Translations under genes and position numbers: made by a program | Part shown: positions 1 through 9,500 of the stretch, piece after piece | How the letters are laid out: every line of letters starts with the position of its first letter | How positions within the stretch are numbered: the stretch's first letter is position 1 | Assembly: GCF_011617705.1 (NCBI RefSeq) | Contig: NZ_CP050154.1 | Coordinates: 3,968,001-4,032,000 of the forward strand | DNA length: 64,000 nt | Source: Brevibacterium limosum | GTDB taxonomy: Bacteria; Actinomycetota; Actinomycetes; Actinomycetales; Brevibacteriaceae | Direction: 5' to 3' | The notes under the pieces: generated by a model | What the model was told of the DNA's origin: nothing | The model's database searches: none | What the model saw: the letters and a program-made list of their open reading frames with translations, nothing else

Positions 1-413
1 GCATGGCGAGTGACGATGAGTCCGTCACGGCCGGTGGCATGAGTGGCCAGGCGCAGAGCGAGGTCATTGGCCTCGGAGCCGCTGCAGGCGAAGACGACGG
101 CTTCGAGGGGTGTGGGAAAACGGTCGACGAGGCGCCGCGCATAGTCGATGACTCCCTTGTCGAGGTAACGCGTGTGCGAGTTCGCGCGACCGAGCTCCGC
201 GGCGACGGCGGAGCGCACGGCCGGAGAGGAATGGCCGAGGACCGGCACATTGTTGTAGGCGTCGAGGTAGTCCTCGCCGTTGACATCGGTGATGGTGCAG
301 CCGTGGGCGGAGGCGACGGTGAGCGGTTCGGAGTAGAAGGTCCGATAGGTCCCGCCGAGCACGCGTGAGCGGTCCTTCGCCAACGCGGTCGCTGGTGCTG
401 ATTCGTCTGCCAT
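1..413 (-). CDS. Class III (PLP) aminotransferase, N-terminal part
   Basis: The reading frame starts at an ATG (413) behind a GGAGAG ribosome site and runs off the window edge, so only the first ~137 residues are visible. The segment DVNGEDYLDAYNN and the phosphate-binding CSGSEAND motif are typical of class III aminotransferases of the 4-aminobutyrate/diaminobutyrate kind. The catalytic lysine lies outside the window, so substrate cannot be called. It starts 32 bp after the Lrp gene on the same strand, so the two are probably co-transcribed. The divergent amidohydrolase and diaminopropionate lyase suggest a role with diamino acids, but that is inference. Confidence 0.85.
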   Translation of the reverse strand, partial: MADESAPATALAKDRSRVLGGTYRTFYSEPLTVASAHGCTITDVNGEDYLDAYNNVPVLGHSSPAVRSAVAAELGRANSHTRYLDKGVIDYARRLVDRFPTPLEAVVFACSGSEANDLALRLATHATGRDGLIVTRH

Positions 414-445
414 GGTCGACTCTCCTCATCGAAACGTCTGTGAGC

Positions 446-913
446 TTACCTCAGTGGCACCGTCAGGCCGACCTTCGCGGCGTCCATGACGACCTGGGTG
501 CTGAAGCGTCGAATATTGTCGTCGCCGAAGAAGAGCTTCCTGGTCAGCTCCGTGTACTCGGCCATGTCCCGGACCAGCATGATGAGCACGAAGTCCCATT
601 CGCCGGCCACGTAGTAGCACTGCTGGACCTCCGGACGTTCGACGAGCGAGGCGCGGACCGCATCGAGCTTGTTCAGCTGTTCGCTCTCGACGGCGAGCTG
701 GGCGATGACCCGCACCGGGCGGCCGAGGAGTTCAGGGGCCAGACTCAGAGTGCTGCCGACAATGATGCCGGCTTCGGTCAGTCGCTTGAGTCGCCGATTG
801 ACCGCGGCCGTCGACAGCCCGACGCGTGCGCCAAGCGCGGATTGAGGCAGGCGCGCATCGGCCTGCAGAGCTTCGAGCAGTCTCAGATCGATGTCATCGA
901 GAGTCGTATCCAC
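446..913 (-). CDS. Lrp/AsnC family transcriptional regulator
   Basis: 155 residues, the usual length for the family. An N-terminal winged helix-turn-helix (about residues 5-60, including DIDLRLLEAL and LSTAAVNRRLKRL) is followed by an AsnC-type ligand-binding domain (about 68-150). The start is a GTG at 913. It lies head-to-head with the amidohydrolase/ammonia-lyase operon across a 119-bp gap and leads the aminotransferase gene, so it most likely senses an amino acid and controls both directions. The dyad at 944-958 is a plausible site. The effector is unknown. Confidence 0.9.
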   Translation of the reverse strand: MDTTLDDIDLRLLEALQADARLPQSALGARVGLSTAAVNRRLKRLTEAGIIVGSTLSLAPELLGRPVRVIAQLAVESEQLNKLDAVRASLVERPEVQQCYYVAGEWDFVLIMLVRDMAEYTELTRKLFFGDDNIRRFSTQVVMDAAKVGLTVPLR

Positions 914-943
914 GCCTCAAGTCTCAACGATTCACCATCGGCG

Positions 944-958
944 CGCAAAGATATTGCG
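944..958. promoter_or_regulatory. Candidate Lrp/AsnC operator dyad
   Basis: Perfect inverted repeat CGCAA-AGATA-TTGCG in the gap between the Lrp gene and the divergent amidohydrolase gene. A related palindromic core TTGCAA lies at 991-996. A/T-centred dyads in the divergent gap are typical for autoregulated Lrp/AsnC proteins. Seen in sequence; function inferred. Confidence 0.45.
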
Positions 959-1032
959 TCTGGCCCTACATAAACCGATCACTTTGTCAGTTGCAATTGA
1001 ATGACTTCGCGCCGGTGCAGGAGTCTGAGGTC

Positions 1033-2220
1033 ATGACAACAGACCACATCGACCTGGCCACCCGGTGGCGCAGGCACCTTCACCAGATCCCGGGCACCGG
1101 ATTCGACGTCGGCGAGGCCGCCGATTTCGTCGCCCGCACCTGCACCGCCCTCGGTTGGGAGGTCACGACAGGGATCAGCGGCAACGGTGTCGTCGCCTCC
1201 CTCGCCCGCGGGACGAGCTCGCGGACGATCGCATTGCGAGCGGACATGGACGGGCTGCCCATCGAGGAACGCACCGGCGTTGCCTACGCGTCGAAGAACC
1301 ACGGCACCATGCACGCCTGCGGACACGACGGGCACATGGCGATGGTGCTCGGAGCCGCCTCGGCGCTGGCGAAGGACATCGCCTTCGACGGAACCGTCCA
1401 CCTGATCTTCCAGCCGGCCGAAGAACCGGGCACCGGCGCCGAAGCGATGATCGCCGATGGACTGTTCGACCGATTCCCCACCGACGAGATCTACGGGCTC
1501 CACAACATCCCGGGCCTGCCGGCCGGCGAGATCCACACCCGCCCCGGACCGCTCATGGCCGCCGAGGACAACTTCGAGATCCGCATCACCGGCCGAGGCG
1601 GGCACGCCTCAGCCCCGCATTTCGTCATCGACCCGATGGTCATCGGCGCCGAGATCGTCCTGTCGCTGCAGACCATCGTCGCCCGCAACGTCGACCCGCT
1701 CGACGCAGTCGTCGTCTCCTGCACGGAGCTGATCACCGACGGTGCCCGCAACGCCATCCCCGATCAGGTGGTCATCCGCGGGGACGCGAGGACGTTCACC
1801 GATGCCGACAGCGCTCTCGTCGAAACCCGCATCCGGGAGATCACCGAGGGTGCCGCATTGGCTCATCGCGCCTCGAGCGAGGTTGTCTACACCCGTGTGT
1901 TCCGCCCGACGATCAACGACGCCGACTGCGTCGCCCATGCCGCCGCCGCAGCTCGGCACGCGGTGGGAGCCGACAGGGTCGACGCGTCCTGCCGGCCGAT
2001 CACCGCCAGCGAGGACTTCGCCGCCTATGCCCGCGCGGTCCCGGCCTGCTTCGCCTTCCTCGGCGCCGGCGAGATCGCCGAGGGCGGTACGACCGGTGGT
2101 GGCGGCACGGCACCGCTGCACAGCCGCGACTTCGACTTCAACGACGCGATCCTCGGTGCGGGGATCGACTTCTATACCGCACTCGCCACCGCCCGCTTGC
2201 CCGAAGGGAACCGCTCATGA
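1033..2220 (+). CDS. M20 family metallo-amidohydrolase (IAA-amino acid hydrolase/hippuricase type)
   Basis: 395 residues. Dinuclear-metal signatures of M20D amidohydrolases are visible: RADMDGLP (residues 69-76), HACGHDGH (94-101) and FQPAEEPGTGAEAM (near 130). The family removes acyl groups from N-acylated amino acids such as hippurate or IAA-amino acids. A longer in-frame reading from 826 is possible, but the ATG at 1033 has AGGAG/GAGG just upstream and fits the family N-terminus. It overlaps the ammonia-lyase by 4 bases (ATGA), so the two are translationally coupled. The pair may deacylate and then deaminate a diamino acid; the substrate is not determined. Confidence 0.88.
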   Translation: MTTDHIDLATRWRRHLHQIPGTGFDVGEAADFVARTCTALGWEVTTGISGNGVVASLARGTSSRTIALRADMDGLPIEERTGVAYASKNHGTMHACGHDGHMAMVLGAASALAKDIAFDGTVHLIFQPAEEPGTGAEAMIADGLFDRFPTDEIYGLHNIPGLPAGEIHTRPGPLMAAEDNFEIRITGRGGHASAPHFVIDPMVIGAEIVLSLQTIVARNVDPLDAVVVSCTELITDGARNAIPDQVVIRGDARTFTDADSALVETRIREITEGAALAHRASSEVVYTRVFRPTINDADCVAHAAAAARHAVGADRVDASCRPITASEDFAAYARAVPACFAFLGAGEIAEGGTTGGGGTAPLHSRDFDFNDAILGAGIDFYTALATARLPEGNRS

Positions 2221-3305
2221 CCACGACGACCGCCGCCGCCTGGACCGCCAACGACCGTGACCGCACCTGGTCGAGCCCCGATCAGGACGATGCGGCCCTC
2301 AACTTCCACCGCGGACTGACCGGTTACGAGCCCACTGCCCTCGTCGCATTGCCGGAGCTCGCCCGTGAGCTCGGCGTCGCCGCGGTCTTCGCCAAGGACG
2401 AGTCGACACGGCTGGGCCTGCCCGCGTTCAAGGCCCTCGGTGCCTCTTGGGCCGTCCACCGTGCACTGGAGGCGTCGAAGGCGGATCCCGGCGCCGAGGT
2501 GGTCACCGCCACCGATGGCAACCACGGTCGGGCGGTCGCCCGGTTCGCCCGGGAGGCGGGGCATCCGGCCCGCATCTTCGTGCTGGCCGGTGGCATCCAC
2601 CCGAGCGCCGTCGCTGCCATCCGCGATGAAGGTGCCGAAGTCGTCGAGCTCGACGCCAACTACGATGAGACCGTTGCGGCAGCAGCCGACTATGCGGCTG
2701 AACATGGTGCCGTGCTCGTTCAGGACACAGCGTGGGACGGTTACGAAGAGGTTCCCGGATGGATCGTCGACGGTTACTCGACGCTGTTCCGCGAAATCAA
2801 CGCTCAGCTGAGCGATGCCGGTCATCATGCCCCCGACCTCATCTGCGTCCCGACCGGTGTCGGTTCGCTGCTGCAGGCCGCACTGGCGCACTATCGCCGG
2901 GCGAGCACCGTAGATACCGCGGTCGTCTCCGTCGAGACGGAAGCGGCAGCATGCATGGGGCCGAGCCTCGACGCGGGCCACCCCGTGACGGTGGAGACCG
3001 GGAAGACGATCATGTCCGGACTCAATTGCGGAACCCCCTCTTCGCTGGCGTGGCCTTTGGTTCGCGACGGCCTCGACGCTGCGGTGGCCGTCAGCGACGA
3101 CGCCGCTATCGATGCTGCGCACCGGCTCGCCGAACTCGGAGTCGCGGCCGGACCGTGCGGAGCCGCCTCGCTGGCAGGAGCCAAAGAGGCGCTCACCGGT
3201 TTGGACAAGGACTCCCGTCGCCGGCACCTGGGCGTCGACGCCGACAGCGTCGTCGTCCTGACCATCACCGAGGGTGCTGAGGCCAACCCGGTGCCGGCGA
3301 TCTGA
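2217..3305 (+). CDS. Diaminopropionate ammonia-lyase-like PLP enzyme
   Basis: 362 residues, fold-type II PLP enzyme. The segment DESTRLGLPAFKALGAS (residues 61-77, Schiff-base Lys72) matches the diaminopropionate ammonia-lyase subgroup (YgeX/DpaL). A substrate-loop asparagine (TDGNHGRAVA) and a C-terminal G/S-rich phosphate site (GLNCGTPSS) are also present. Characterised members convert 2,3-diaminopropionate to pyruvate and ammonia. It is somewhat shorter than the ~400-residue E. coli protein. The start is set by the ATGA overlap with the amidohydrolase. A threonine/serine dehydratase-like activity cannot be excluded. Confidence 0.8.
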   Translation: MTTTTAAAWTANDRDRTWSSPDQDDAALNFHRGLTGYEPTALVALPELARELGVAAVFAKDESTRLGLPAFKALGASWAVHRALEASKADPGAEVVTATDGNHGRAVARFAREAGHPARIFVLAGGIHPSAVAAIRDEGAEVVELDANYDETVAAAADYAAEHGAVLVQDTAWDGYEEVPGWIVDGYSTLFREINAQLSDAGHHAPDLICVPTGVGSLLQAALAHYRRASTVDTAVVSVETEAAACMGPSLDAGHPVTVETGKTIMSGLNCGTPSSLAWPLVRDGLDAAVAVSDDAAIDAAHRLAELGVAAGPCGAASLAGAKEALTGLDKDSRRRHLGVDADSVVVLTITEGAEANPVPAI

Positions 3306-3322
3306 GCCGGCGGATCAGCTCC

Positions 3323-4753
3323 TCACACCTTCGCCCGGCGACGCGCTCGGACACCGAGGGCGACGTCGACGGCGACGAACACGATGAGGCTGATGCCCAC
3401 CATCGGGAGGAACAGACCGATACCGACGGCGGCGAGGACGACCACGGCGAGGCCCCACCACGGTGCTTTCGCAAGCGCACCTCGCGCGGGAACGACTCCG
3501 AACCTCTCCGACGGATCGTGCTTCGGACGCCGCTGCCACCACATGCGGTAGCCCCACATCACCATCGAGGCGATGCCGACGGCGAGGACGAAGAGCACGA
3601 TCTGGTTGACCAGGCCGAACATCAAGCCCATGTGCAGGTCGATGCCCCAGCGCGCCAGCTTCGCGGGCACACTGTAGTCGGCGAAGTCGACCCGATCGGT
3701 GACCTCCATCGTCTCGGGGTCGAAGGCGACGGCGTCGACCTTCGTGGGGAAGCTGCGCTGGATCTCCTGGACCACCCACGCCGAGTGGTCGTCGGCAGGC
3801 GACAGGATCTCGACGAGCCCGGTGTCGATATTGACGTCTTGTCCCATCGACAGCATCATGTCGAAGTCGGCAGGATCGATTGCGGCCTGGTCATCGGCAC
3901 TGCCGGCCTCCTCGGTGGAGGAGCTGTCACCGTGGTGATGGGCATGCTCACCCGTCGCCGAGGCTCCGCCGAGTTCCGTCGAAACGGCCGGCGTCTCCCA
4001 GCTCAGCGCCGCCCGCAGCTTCGTGACATTGTCCCCGCCGAGCTGCGACCAGGTGATCCCGGTCGCCGAGAGGAACAGCATGCCGATCGCCGCCCACACG
4101 CCCACCGAGGAATGCCAGGAGAAGGTGCGCCGCAGTCCCTGATGCTTCCGGCTCGGTCGCAGCATCGCGGTGGGTTTCTTCGTCCTGCGCGCGCGGAGGA
4201 TCCAGAGCACGAGACCCGCGGCCGCGACGATTCCCAGCCACGAGGCGGCGAGTTCGCTGTAGAACCGGCCGACGTCGCCGAGGTGGAGGCTGCGGTGCAT
4301 CTGGTCGATCCACGTGCGCAGCGGGAGGGCACCCGAGGTTCCGTAGACGGTGAGGTCACCGACCACCTCGGCGGTTCCGGGATCGACGAAGACCGCCCGG
4401 GATTCGCTCTCCCCCAGGCTCGGATCGGAATACATCACTCGGGTGGTGTCTCCCGGTTCCGGCGCCGGCCGCACCGCGGACGGCGTCGCCGCATCGCCGA
4501 TGACGGCGTTCGCCGCCTCGACCTGGCTGGCCAGCGGCAGAGGGTGATCGGTGGGTGGGGCGCTCAGCTGCTCGGCATAGACCGCCTTCTCCAGCTGCGG
4601 GCTGATTGCGTAGAGCGCCCCGCTGAGCGCGGCGATGAGGATGAACGGGCCGACGAGGATGCCGGCGTAGAAGTGGAGGCGGCGCAGGAGCGCGCCGAAC
4701 CACGGGGCAGAGTGCCTCCGGTTTTCGGGCACGGTTGCAGAGGGTGTTGTCAT
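3323..4753 (-). CDS. PepSY-associated transmembrane protein
   Basis: 476 residues. Begins with a TM helix after basic residues (LRRLHFYAGILVGPFILIAALSGALYA), the hallmark of PepSY_TM proteins, and has about four to five membrane segments with two extracytoplasmic PepSY-like regions. A His-rich run (EHAHHHGDSSST) lies mid-protein and suggests metal contact. Start chosen at the ATG at 4753, which follows a GAGAAAG ribosome site; 15 codons upstream are possible but unsupported. It is followed 90 bp upstream by another His/Met-rich membrane protein on the same strand. Relatives are often tied to iron-siderophore or copper handling; specific role unknown. Confidence 0.85.
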   Translation of the reverse strand: MTTPSATVPENRRHSAPWFGALLRRLHFYAGILVGPFILIAALSGALYAISPQLEKAVYAEQLSAPPTDHPLPLASQVEAANAVIGDAATPSAVRPAPEPGDTTRVMYSDPSLGESESRAVFVDPGTAEVVGDLTVYGTSGALPLRTWIDQMHRSLHLGDVGRFYSELAASWLGIVAAAGLVLWILRARRTKKPTAMLRPSRKHQGLRRTFSWHSSVGVWAAIGMLFLSATGITWSQLGGDNVTKLRAALSWETPAVSTELGGASATGEHAHHHGDSSSTEEAGSADDQAAIDPADFDMMLSMGQDVNIDTGLVEILSPADDHSAWVVQEIQRSFPTKVDAVAFDPETMEVTDRVDFADYSVPAKLARWGIDLHMGLMFGLVNQIVLFVLAVGIASMVMWGYRMWWQRRPKHDPSERFGVVPARGALAKAPWWGLAVVVLAAVGIGLFLPMVGISLIVFVAVDVALGVRARRRAKV

Positions 4754-4843
4754 GATGATGCTTTCTCTCAGTTTCGCTGACTCAGCTGAGGTCAGCACGG
4801 ACCGCTCCGGCTCAGAGGAGCCGATGTGCGGGTGTGGTGAGTG

Positions 4844-5533
4844 TCAGAAAGCAGGCTGCGGAGGTCCCCGCCGCAGCACCGGGGACCGGAGCACGCCGAG
4901 GCTGCGCGGCACCACCGGCTCGACGCCGATCTGGCGCCGCGGTCCGGCGATGAGCGGGCGAAGGACGACGAGTCGCGGGATGACCGCCCGGATGATGAGG
5001 CGAGCGAACTCGCCGAGCATGACCGGCAGCCGCTCGGCCCAGTAGATCATCGCGATCGTCACGATCCCCGCGATGCAGTGGGCCACGAGCATCGCCGGGG
5101 AGGCATGGGAATGCATCGCGTGCCCAGCGGCCATGGTCCCGTCCGGGGACGGGTGCGCATTCTGAGCGGAATGCATCGCGTGCGCCCCGGCCATGCCCGA
5201 GGCGTGGCTTGCGGTGCTGTGAGCCGAGTGGCTGCCGAGCAGACCGGTCAGTCCGCCGCCGGCCGCGGCCGAACCGGTGGCGGTGAACAGGGAGAAGAGC
5301 AGATGGAACAGCGTCTGGCTGACACCGACCGAGATCGTCAGCCTCGGCAGCGACAGTCGGCGCCCGGCGAGCAGAACGCAGACGAGGCTCGACAGTGCCA
5401 GCGGCACGATGACACCCATCGCCGTCGGGAAGGTGCCCCCACCGAGGATGTGCGAGGTCAGTGCGACGAAAGTCGCCGCCGTTGCGGCAAGGGTGCCGCG
5501 CAGAGCGCGCCGGTGCCTGACTCTCATCCCCAC
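4844..5533 (-). CDS. His/Met-rich multi-pass membrane protein
   Basis: About 229 residues with four hydrophobic segments and a long loop (about residues 95-150) rich in His and Met: repeated HSAHSTASHASGMAGAHAMHS-like and HAMHSHASP patterns. The C-terminus is basic and proline-rich. Start is GTG at 5533 or the ATG two codons later. No family is confidently recognised. The His/Met loop, together with the downstream PepSY protein carrying a His run, suggests a metal-binding (copper or similar) membrane module; this is inference. Confidence 0.7.
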   Translation of the reverse strand: MGMRVRHRRALRGTLAATAATFVALTSHILGGGTFPTAMGVIVPLALSSLVCVLLAGRRLSLPRLTISVGVSQTLFHLLFSLFTATGSAAAGGGLTGLLGSHSAHSTASHASGMAGAHAMHSAQNAHPSPDGTMAAGHAMHSHASPAMLVAHCIAGIVTIAMIYWAERLPVMLGEFARLIIRAVIPRLVVLRPLIAGPRRQIGVEPVVPRSLGVLRSPVLRRGPPQPAF

Positions 5534-5571
5534 GGTTTCATTGTCACACAGCGAACTGCGAGGGACTGCTC

Positions 5572-5607
5572 TTGCCGAATGCAGTGAACCTTAGGTACAG
5601 TACCAGC
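5572..5607 (+). promoter_or_regulatory. Leaderless promoter overlapping a palindrome
   Basis: TTGCCG (5572-5577), 18-bp spacer, TACAGT (5596-5601), then 6 bases to the ATG at 5608, so transcription would begin at the start codon. The -10 is embedded in the perfect dyad GGTAC-A-GTACC (5594-5604), a likely operator for the co-transcribed PadR protein. Confidence 0.55.
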
Positions 5608-6060
5608 ATGTCTACAACGCCGCAGACAACATCGCCCGCCAATGCCCGCACTCTTCTGCTTCCGTATACGCTCGGCCTCATCATCGCCATGGCCATCGTG
5701 CAGATCGTCATCGCAGCCACCGGCGGCGAGGTCACGATCCTCTCCGGAATCCTCACCGCCGTCGTCGCCTTCGGCATCGTCGTATGGCTGTGGCGGAATC
5801 TGCGCGTACTCAAACGCGTGCGCTTCGGGGTCGCCATCGCCCATGTCATCGCGTTTGTCACCGTGACGACCTCGTACAACCTCCATGCGATCGTCCGCCT
5901 CATGGCCGCAGGCGCCGTCGACAGGACTGCTTCGGACATCGCTCGGGCCGCCCTCGGCGGTTCGTGGTTCGGAGTCACTGTTGTGATGAGCGCGCTGTGG
6001 GGTCTCGGACTGCTCATCCACCTCATCGGCAGCGTCCTCGGTCGCGGCTGGGAGGACTGA
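5608..6060 (+). CDS. Small four-helix membrane protein of unknown function
   Basis: 150 residues with four predicted TM helices (about residues 14-36, 42-62, 72-92 and 112-140) and short loops. Not assigned to a known family. An upstream in-frame start at 5572 is rejected because the promoter elements lie there and the ATG at 5608 sits exactly where a leaderless message would begin. It is followed 2 bases later by a PadR regulator, a common arrangement where the regulator controls a small membrane target gene. Confidence 0.75.
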   Translation: MSTTPQTTSPANARTLLLPYTLGLIIAMAIVQIVIAATGGEVTILSGILTAVVAFGIVVWLWRNLRVLKRVRFGVAIAHVIAFVTVTTSYNLHAIVRLMAAGAVDRTASDIARAALGGSWFGVTVVMSALWGLGLLIHLIGSVLGRGWED

Positions 6061-6062
6061 GC

Positions 6063-6416
6063 GTGGCGGCCGAAACTCCGGAAGAGCAGGAGTGGCTCGA
6101 TCACCGCGTCGATTCCTGGGTCGAGACGTACAAGAAGTCGATGCTCACCCCCGTCGCGCTCTCGCTGGTCGCCACTCATCAGCCGGCCGAGATCTCGACC
6201 ATCGCCGAGGCGGTCACCGCGGCCACCGGCTGGCAGATCACCGAACGCGGCCTCTATCGCACGATCAAGCGCCTGCAGGACTCCGGGCTCCTGGTGAGCG
6301 CGGCCGTCGATGCCCCGCGGACCGGTGCGAAACGCAAGCTGCTGTCCCTGACCCCGCTGGGCGCGAGCTATCTGTCGGAGATCCGGGGCCACCTCGTCGA
6401 GGTGCCTCGTGGCTGA
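6063..6416 (+). CDS. PadR family transcriptional regulator
   Basis: 117 residues, GTG start 2 bases after the membrane-protein stop. Winged-helix domain (about residues 20-95) with the PadR pattern: SMLTPVALSLVATHQPAEIS, GLYRTIKRLQDSGLLVS and KRKLLSLTPLGASYLSEI. PadR proteins repress membrane or efflux genes. The dyad over the -10 at 5594-5604 is a candidate autorepression site. The gene lies in the same transcript as its presumed target. Confidence 0.85.
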   Translation: MAAETPEEQEWLDHRVDSWVETYKKSMLTPVALSLVATHQPAEISTIAEAVTAATGWQITERGLYRTIKRLQDSGLLVSAAVDAPRTGAKRKLLSLTPLGASYLSEIRGHLVEVPRG

Positions 6417-6508
6417 CACCGCAGTGAAGCACGCGCACCCGCCACAGTGCGCATTGCCCACTACGCTGGAACCGCGGTGGTCGCTGCTCCGGGAACCGCC
6501 GCGGCCGC

Positions 6509-9500
6509 TCACCCCTCCAGCAGGCCCTTGATGTCCGCGGCCGAGATCACCTCGCTGAACGCACTGCCCTCGTCCATGAGCGCGGTGAACAGTTCGGCCT
6601 TCTTCGTCTGCAGCACCAGCACCTTCTCCTCGATCGTGTTCTCGGCGACGAGTCGGTAGACCATCACACTGCGGGTCTGCCCGATGCGATGTGTCCGGTC
6701 GACGGCCTGATTCTCGGCCGCGGGGTTCCACCACGGGTCGAGCAGGAACACGTAATCCGCTTCGGTGAGGGTGAGTCCGAATCCGCCGGCCTTGAGGCTG
6801 ATGAGGAACACCGGGGCGCTGCCCTCGCGGAAGGCTTCGATGACCGTCGTCCGATCCTTCGTCGACCCGTCGAGGTAGACATAGTCGATCCCGTTGGCCT
6901 CGAGTTCGACGGCCACCGCACGCAAATAGCTCGTGAACTGGCTGAATACCAGGGCCCGATGGTCTTCATTCCGGACCTCACCGAGGTGGCTCATCAGGAC
7001 ACCGAGTTTGCTCGAGGTGATCCCCGAATCCGCGTATTCGGTCACGATGCCCGGGTCGAGGGCGAGCATTCGCAGCAGGGTCAGCGACCGGAAGATCGCG
7101 AACCGGTTCTTCTCGAACTCGCCGAGGAGGCCAAGCACCTGCTTGCGCTCGCGCTGCAGAACCGTGTCGTAGAGTCGCCGATGCGCCGGTTCGAGTTCGA
7201 CCGTGAGCACCTGCTCCTGCTTCTCCGGCAGATCCGCTGCGACGAGGTCTTTCGTCCGCCGCAGCATGAATGGGCGCAGTCGCGACCGCAGCCGATCCAT
7301 CCGCTCCGGCGCCTCACCCGATTCGATCGGCCGGACGTAGTCCTCCTTGAACCTCTTCGCATCCGGGAACAGCCCGGGCGAGGTGATCGCGGCCAGCGAC
7401 CACACGTCGGTCAGCGAATTCTCCATCGGTGTGCCCGTGATCGCCAACCGGAAAGGAGCCTCGAGGCGCCGGGCCGCGCGGTGCGTCTTCGCCTGATTGT
7501 TCTTCATGAACTGGGCCTCGTCGAAGACGACTCCCGCCCATTCGACGCCGGCGAATTCGTCGATGTCCAAACGCATCACCGCGTACGAGGTGACGACGAT
7601 GTCGGCACCGGTGACCGCCTCGGCGACGGGTCGCTTCCGCTTCTTCGCCGTCTCCCCCACTGCGGTCACGTTCAGATGCGGGGTGAACTTCCGCGCCTCC
7701 AGCACCCAGTTCGCCACCACCGAGGTGGGGGCGACGACGAGGAACGGCGGTCGGTGATCGGTCGGCCGCAGTGTCCGATCGCGGTCGATGAGGGCAAGCG
7801 TCTGCAGGGTCTTGCCCAGTCCCATGTCGTCGGCGAGGATCCCGCCGAGGTGGTGCTCACGGAGGAACGCCAGCCACCGGAATCCCTCGGCTTGGTAAGG
7901 CCGCAGCTGCGCGTTCACGGTCTCGGGCACGGCCACCTCGGCGATGGTGTCGAGACCCCGCAGCCCGTCCATGAGCGCGGTCCAGCGCGGATCGTCCGCG
8001 ACGTCGTCGGCGAGGTCCTCGAGCTCATCGTAGAGAGCCGTCTGATAGCGGCTGATCTGCGGATTCTCCGGTGAGAAGCCATCGAGGGCGTTCGCCTCGG
8101 CGAGGAGTTCCCGCAGTCGGTCGAAGGCGGGATTCTCCAGCGAGAAGAACGAACCGTCGTCGAGGATGAGGTGCGACTGCTCTTGGGCCAGAGCGGTGAA
8201 GAGGTCGACGAAGGGGATGTCGCGGCCGTCGACGGTGACGTCGATGCCGAGGTCGAACCAGTCCGAGTCATCGGTGGCCGACGTGCGGAGGCTCACCTGC
8301 GGAGTCGCCTCGAGCTCGCGGAAGTCAGGGGCAGCATCGGCGTCGGCGACAGTGACCTCGACGTCGTCCAGTTCCCGGATCCGGGGCAGGGTCCGGGTGC
8401 TGTAGGTGGCGGCGTCGATGCCGGTCAGCGTGGTCGATTCCGCTCGAGCGGCGTCGGGGTCGATGGCGCGCAGGCGGCGGAGCACGGCGTTTTCGAACTT
8501 CTGGTCGCGTCCGCGCACCTGGTCGGACAGTTCGCTGTGATGAGGGACAAGGGCACAGGTCCGCTGAGGAGAGTAGTAGGTCCATGACCAGGCCAGACGC
8601 ATCGTCGGCGTGGTCGGCCCCTTCCCACGACTGCGTGTCCCGGGAGTTTCGTAGCGGATCTGCAGGTTGAGGTGGGGAGACTTCTCGACGGGCAGGTCGA
8701 CCGATCCGTCACTGCTGATGAGCCGTTCACCGTCGGCGCGGGCACCGCCCGGCCGGTTCGGGGGTGTCCGCAGAAGCGGGAGGATGCGGTCGAAGAAGTC
8801 CTCGTGCGCCGTGGCGGGGATTCTGGTCACGGCGGCATCGTTGAGGATGGTGCGCTGCGGTGGAGTCAGAGGTTCATTCAGCGGCGCAAGAGTGATCGCG
8901 GCCTTCGCCTTGCCGACCATCTCCAGACTGTATACGCCGCTGCGACCGATGGGCCGCACATCGCGGGCGGACACCGAATGGCCGTCGATGGCGAGAGCGG
9001 CGCTGAGGAGGAGGTCAGCGTCGTCGCGCGTGACGTCGAGGTGGAATTCTGTCTGCCGGCCCAGCCGGATCTCGATCTGCTTGTCGGCACTGACAAGAGG
9101 AATGTCGAGGTCAGCGGCCTGGCCGAGCAGTTCCCAGAGGAAGGGCGAGCCGAAGTCGTCGAGTGAGATCATCGAGCTCGCGGTCGAATAGCCGGGACGG
9201 CCGAGGCCGTCGTCGAGGGTGACCAGTCGGTAGAGCCATTCGAACTGGTCGGCGTCGAAACGAGAGGAATTGAGTCGTGATGTGAACCAGTGCCATCCCG
9301 CCTGCCCTTTGATCCAGTTGCCCTTCGCCCCGGGCACGAGCGGCCGTACGTACAGCTGTGGCTCGGGTTCGTCGGGGAGTTCGGAGACCTTGAGCTTGGA
9401 TGGAGCCCTGTTGAAGTAGCTGCGCTGCGGAGGACGATGAAGTTCGAAGCCGAGGGCCACGGTCTCGGTTTTCGGGCTCGACCTGCGCGAGGCCTCGACG

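Noticed and set aside
1065-2216. Upstream part of a 746-codon frame fused to the ammonia-lyase
   Set aside because: It overlaps the amidohydrolase in another frame and is Arg/Pro-rich; the ATGA start at 2217 fits the family.
5544-6734. 396-codon antisense frame
   Set aside because: Shadow of the membrane protein and PadR genes; composition is biased and no ribosome site is seen.
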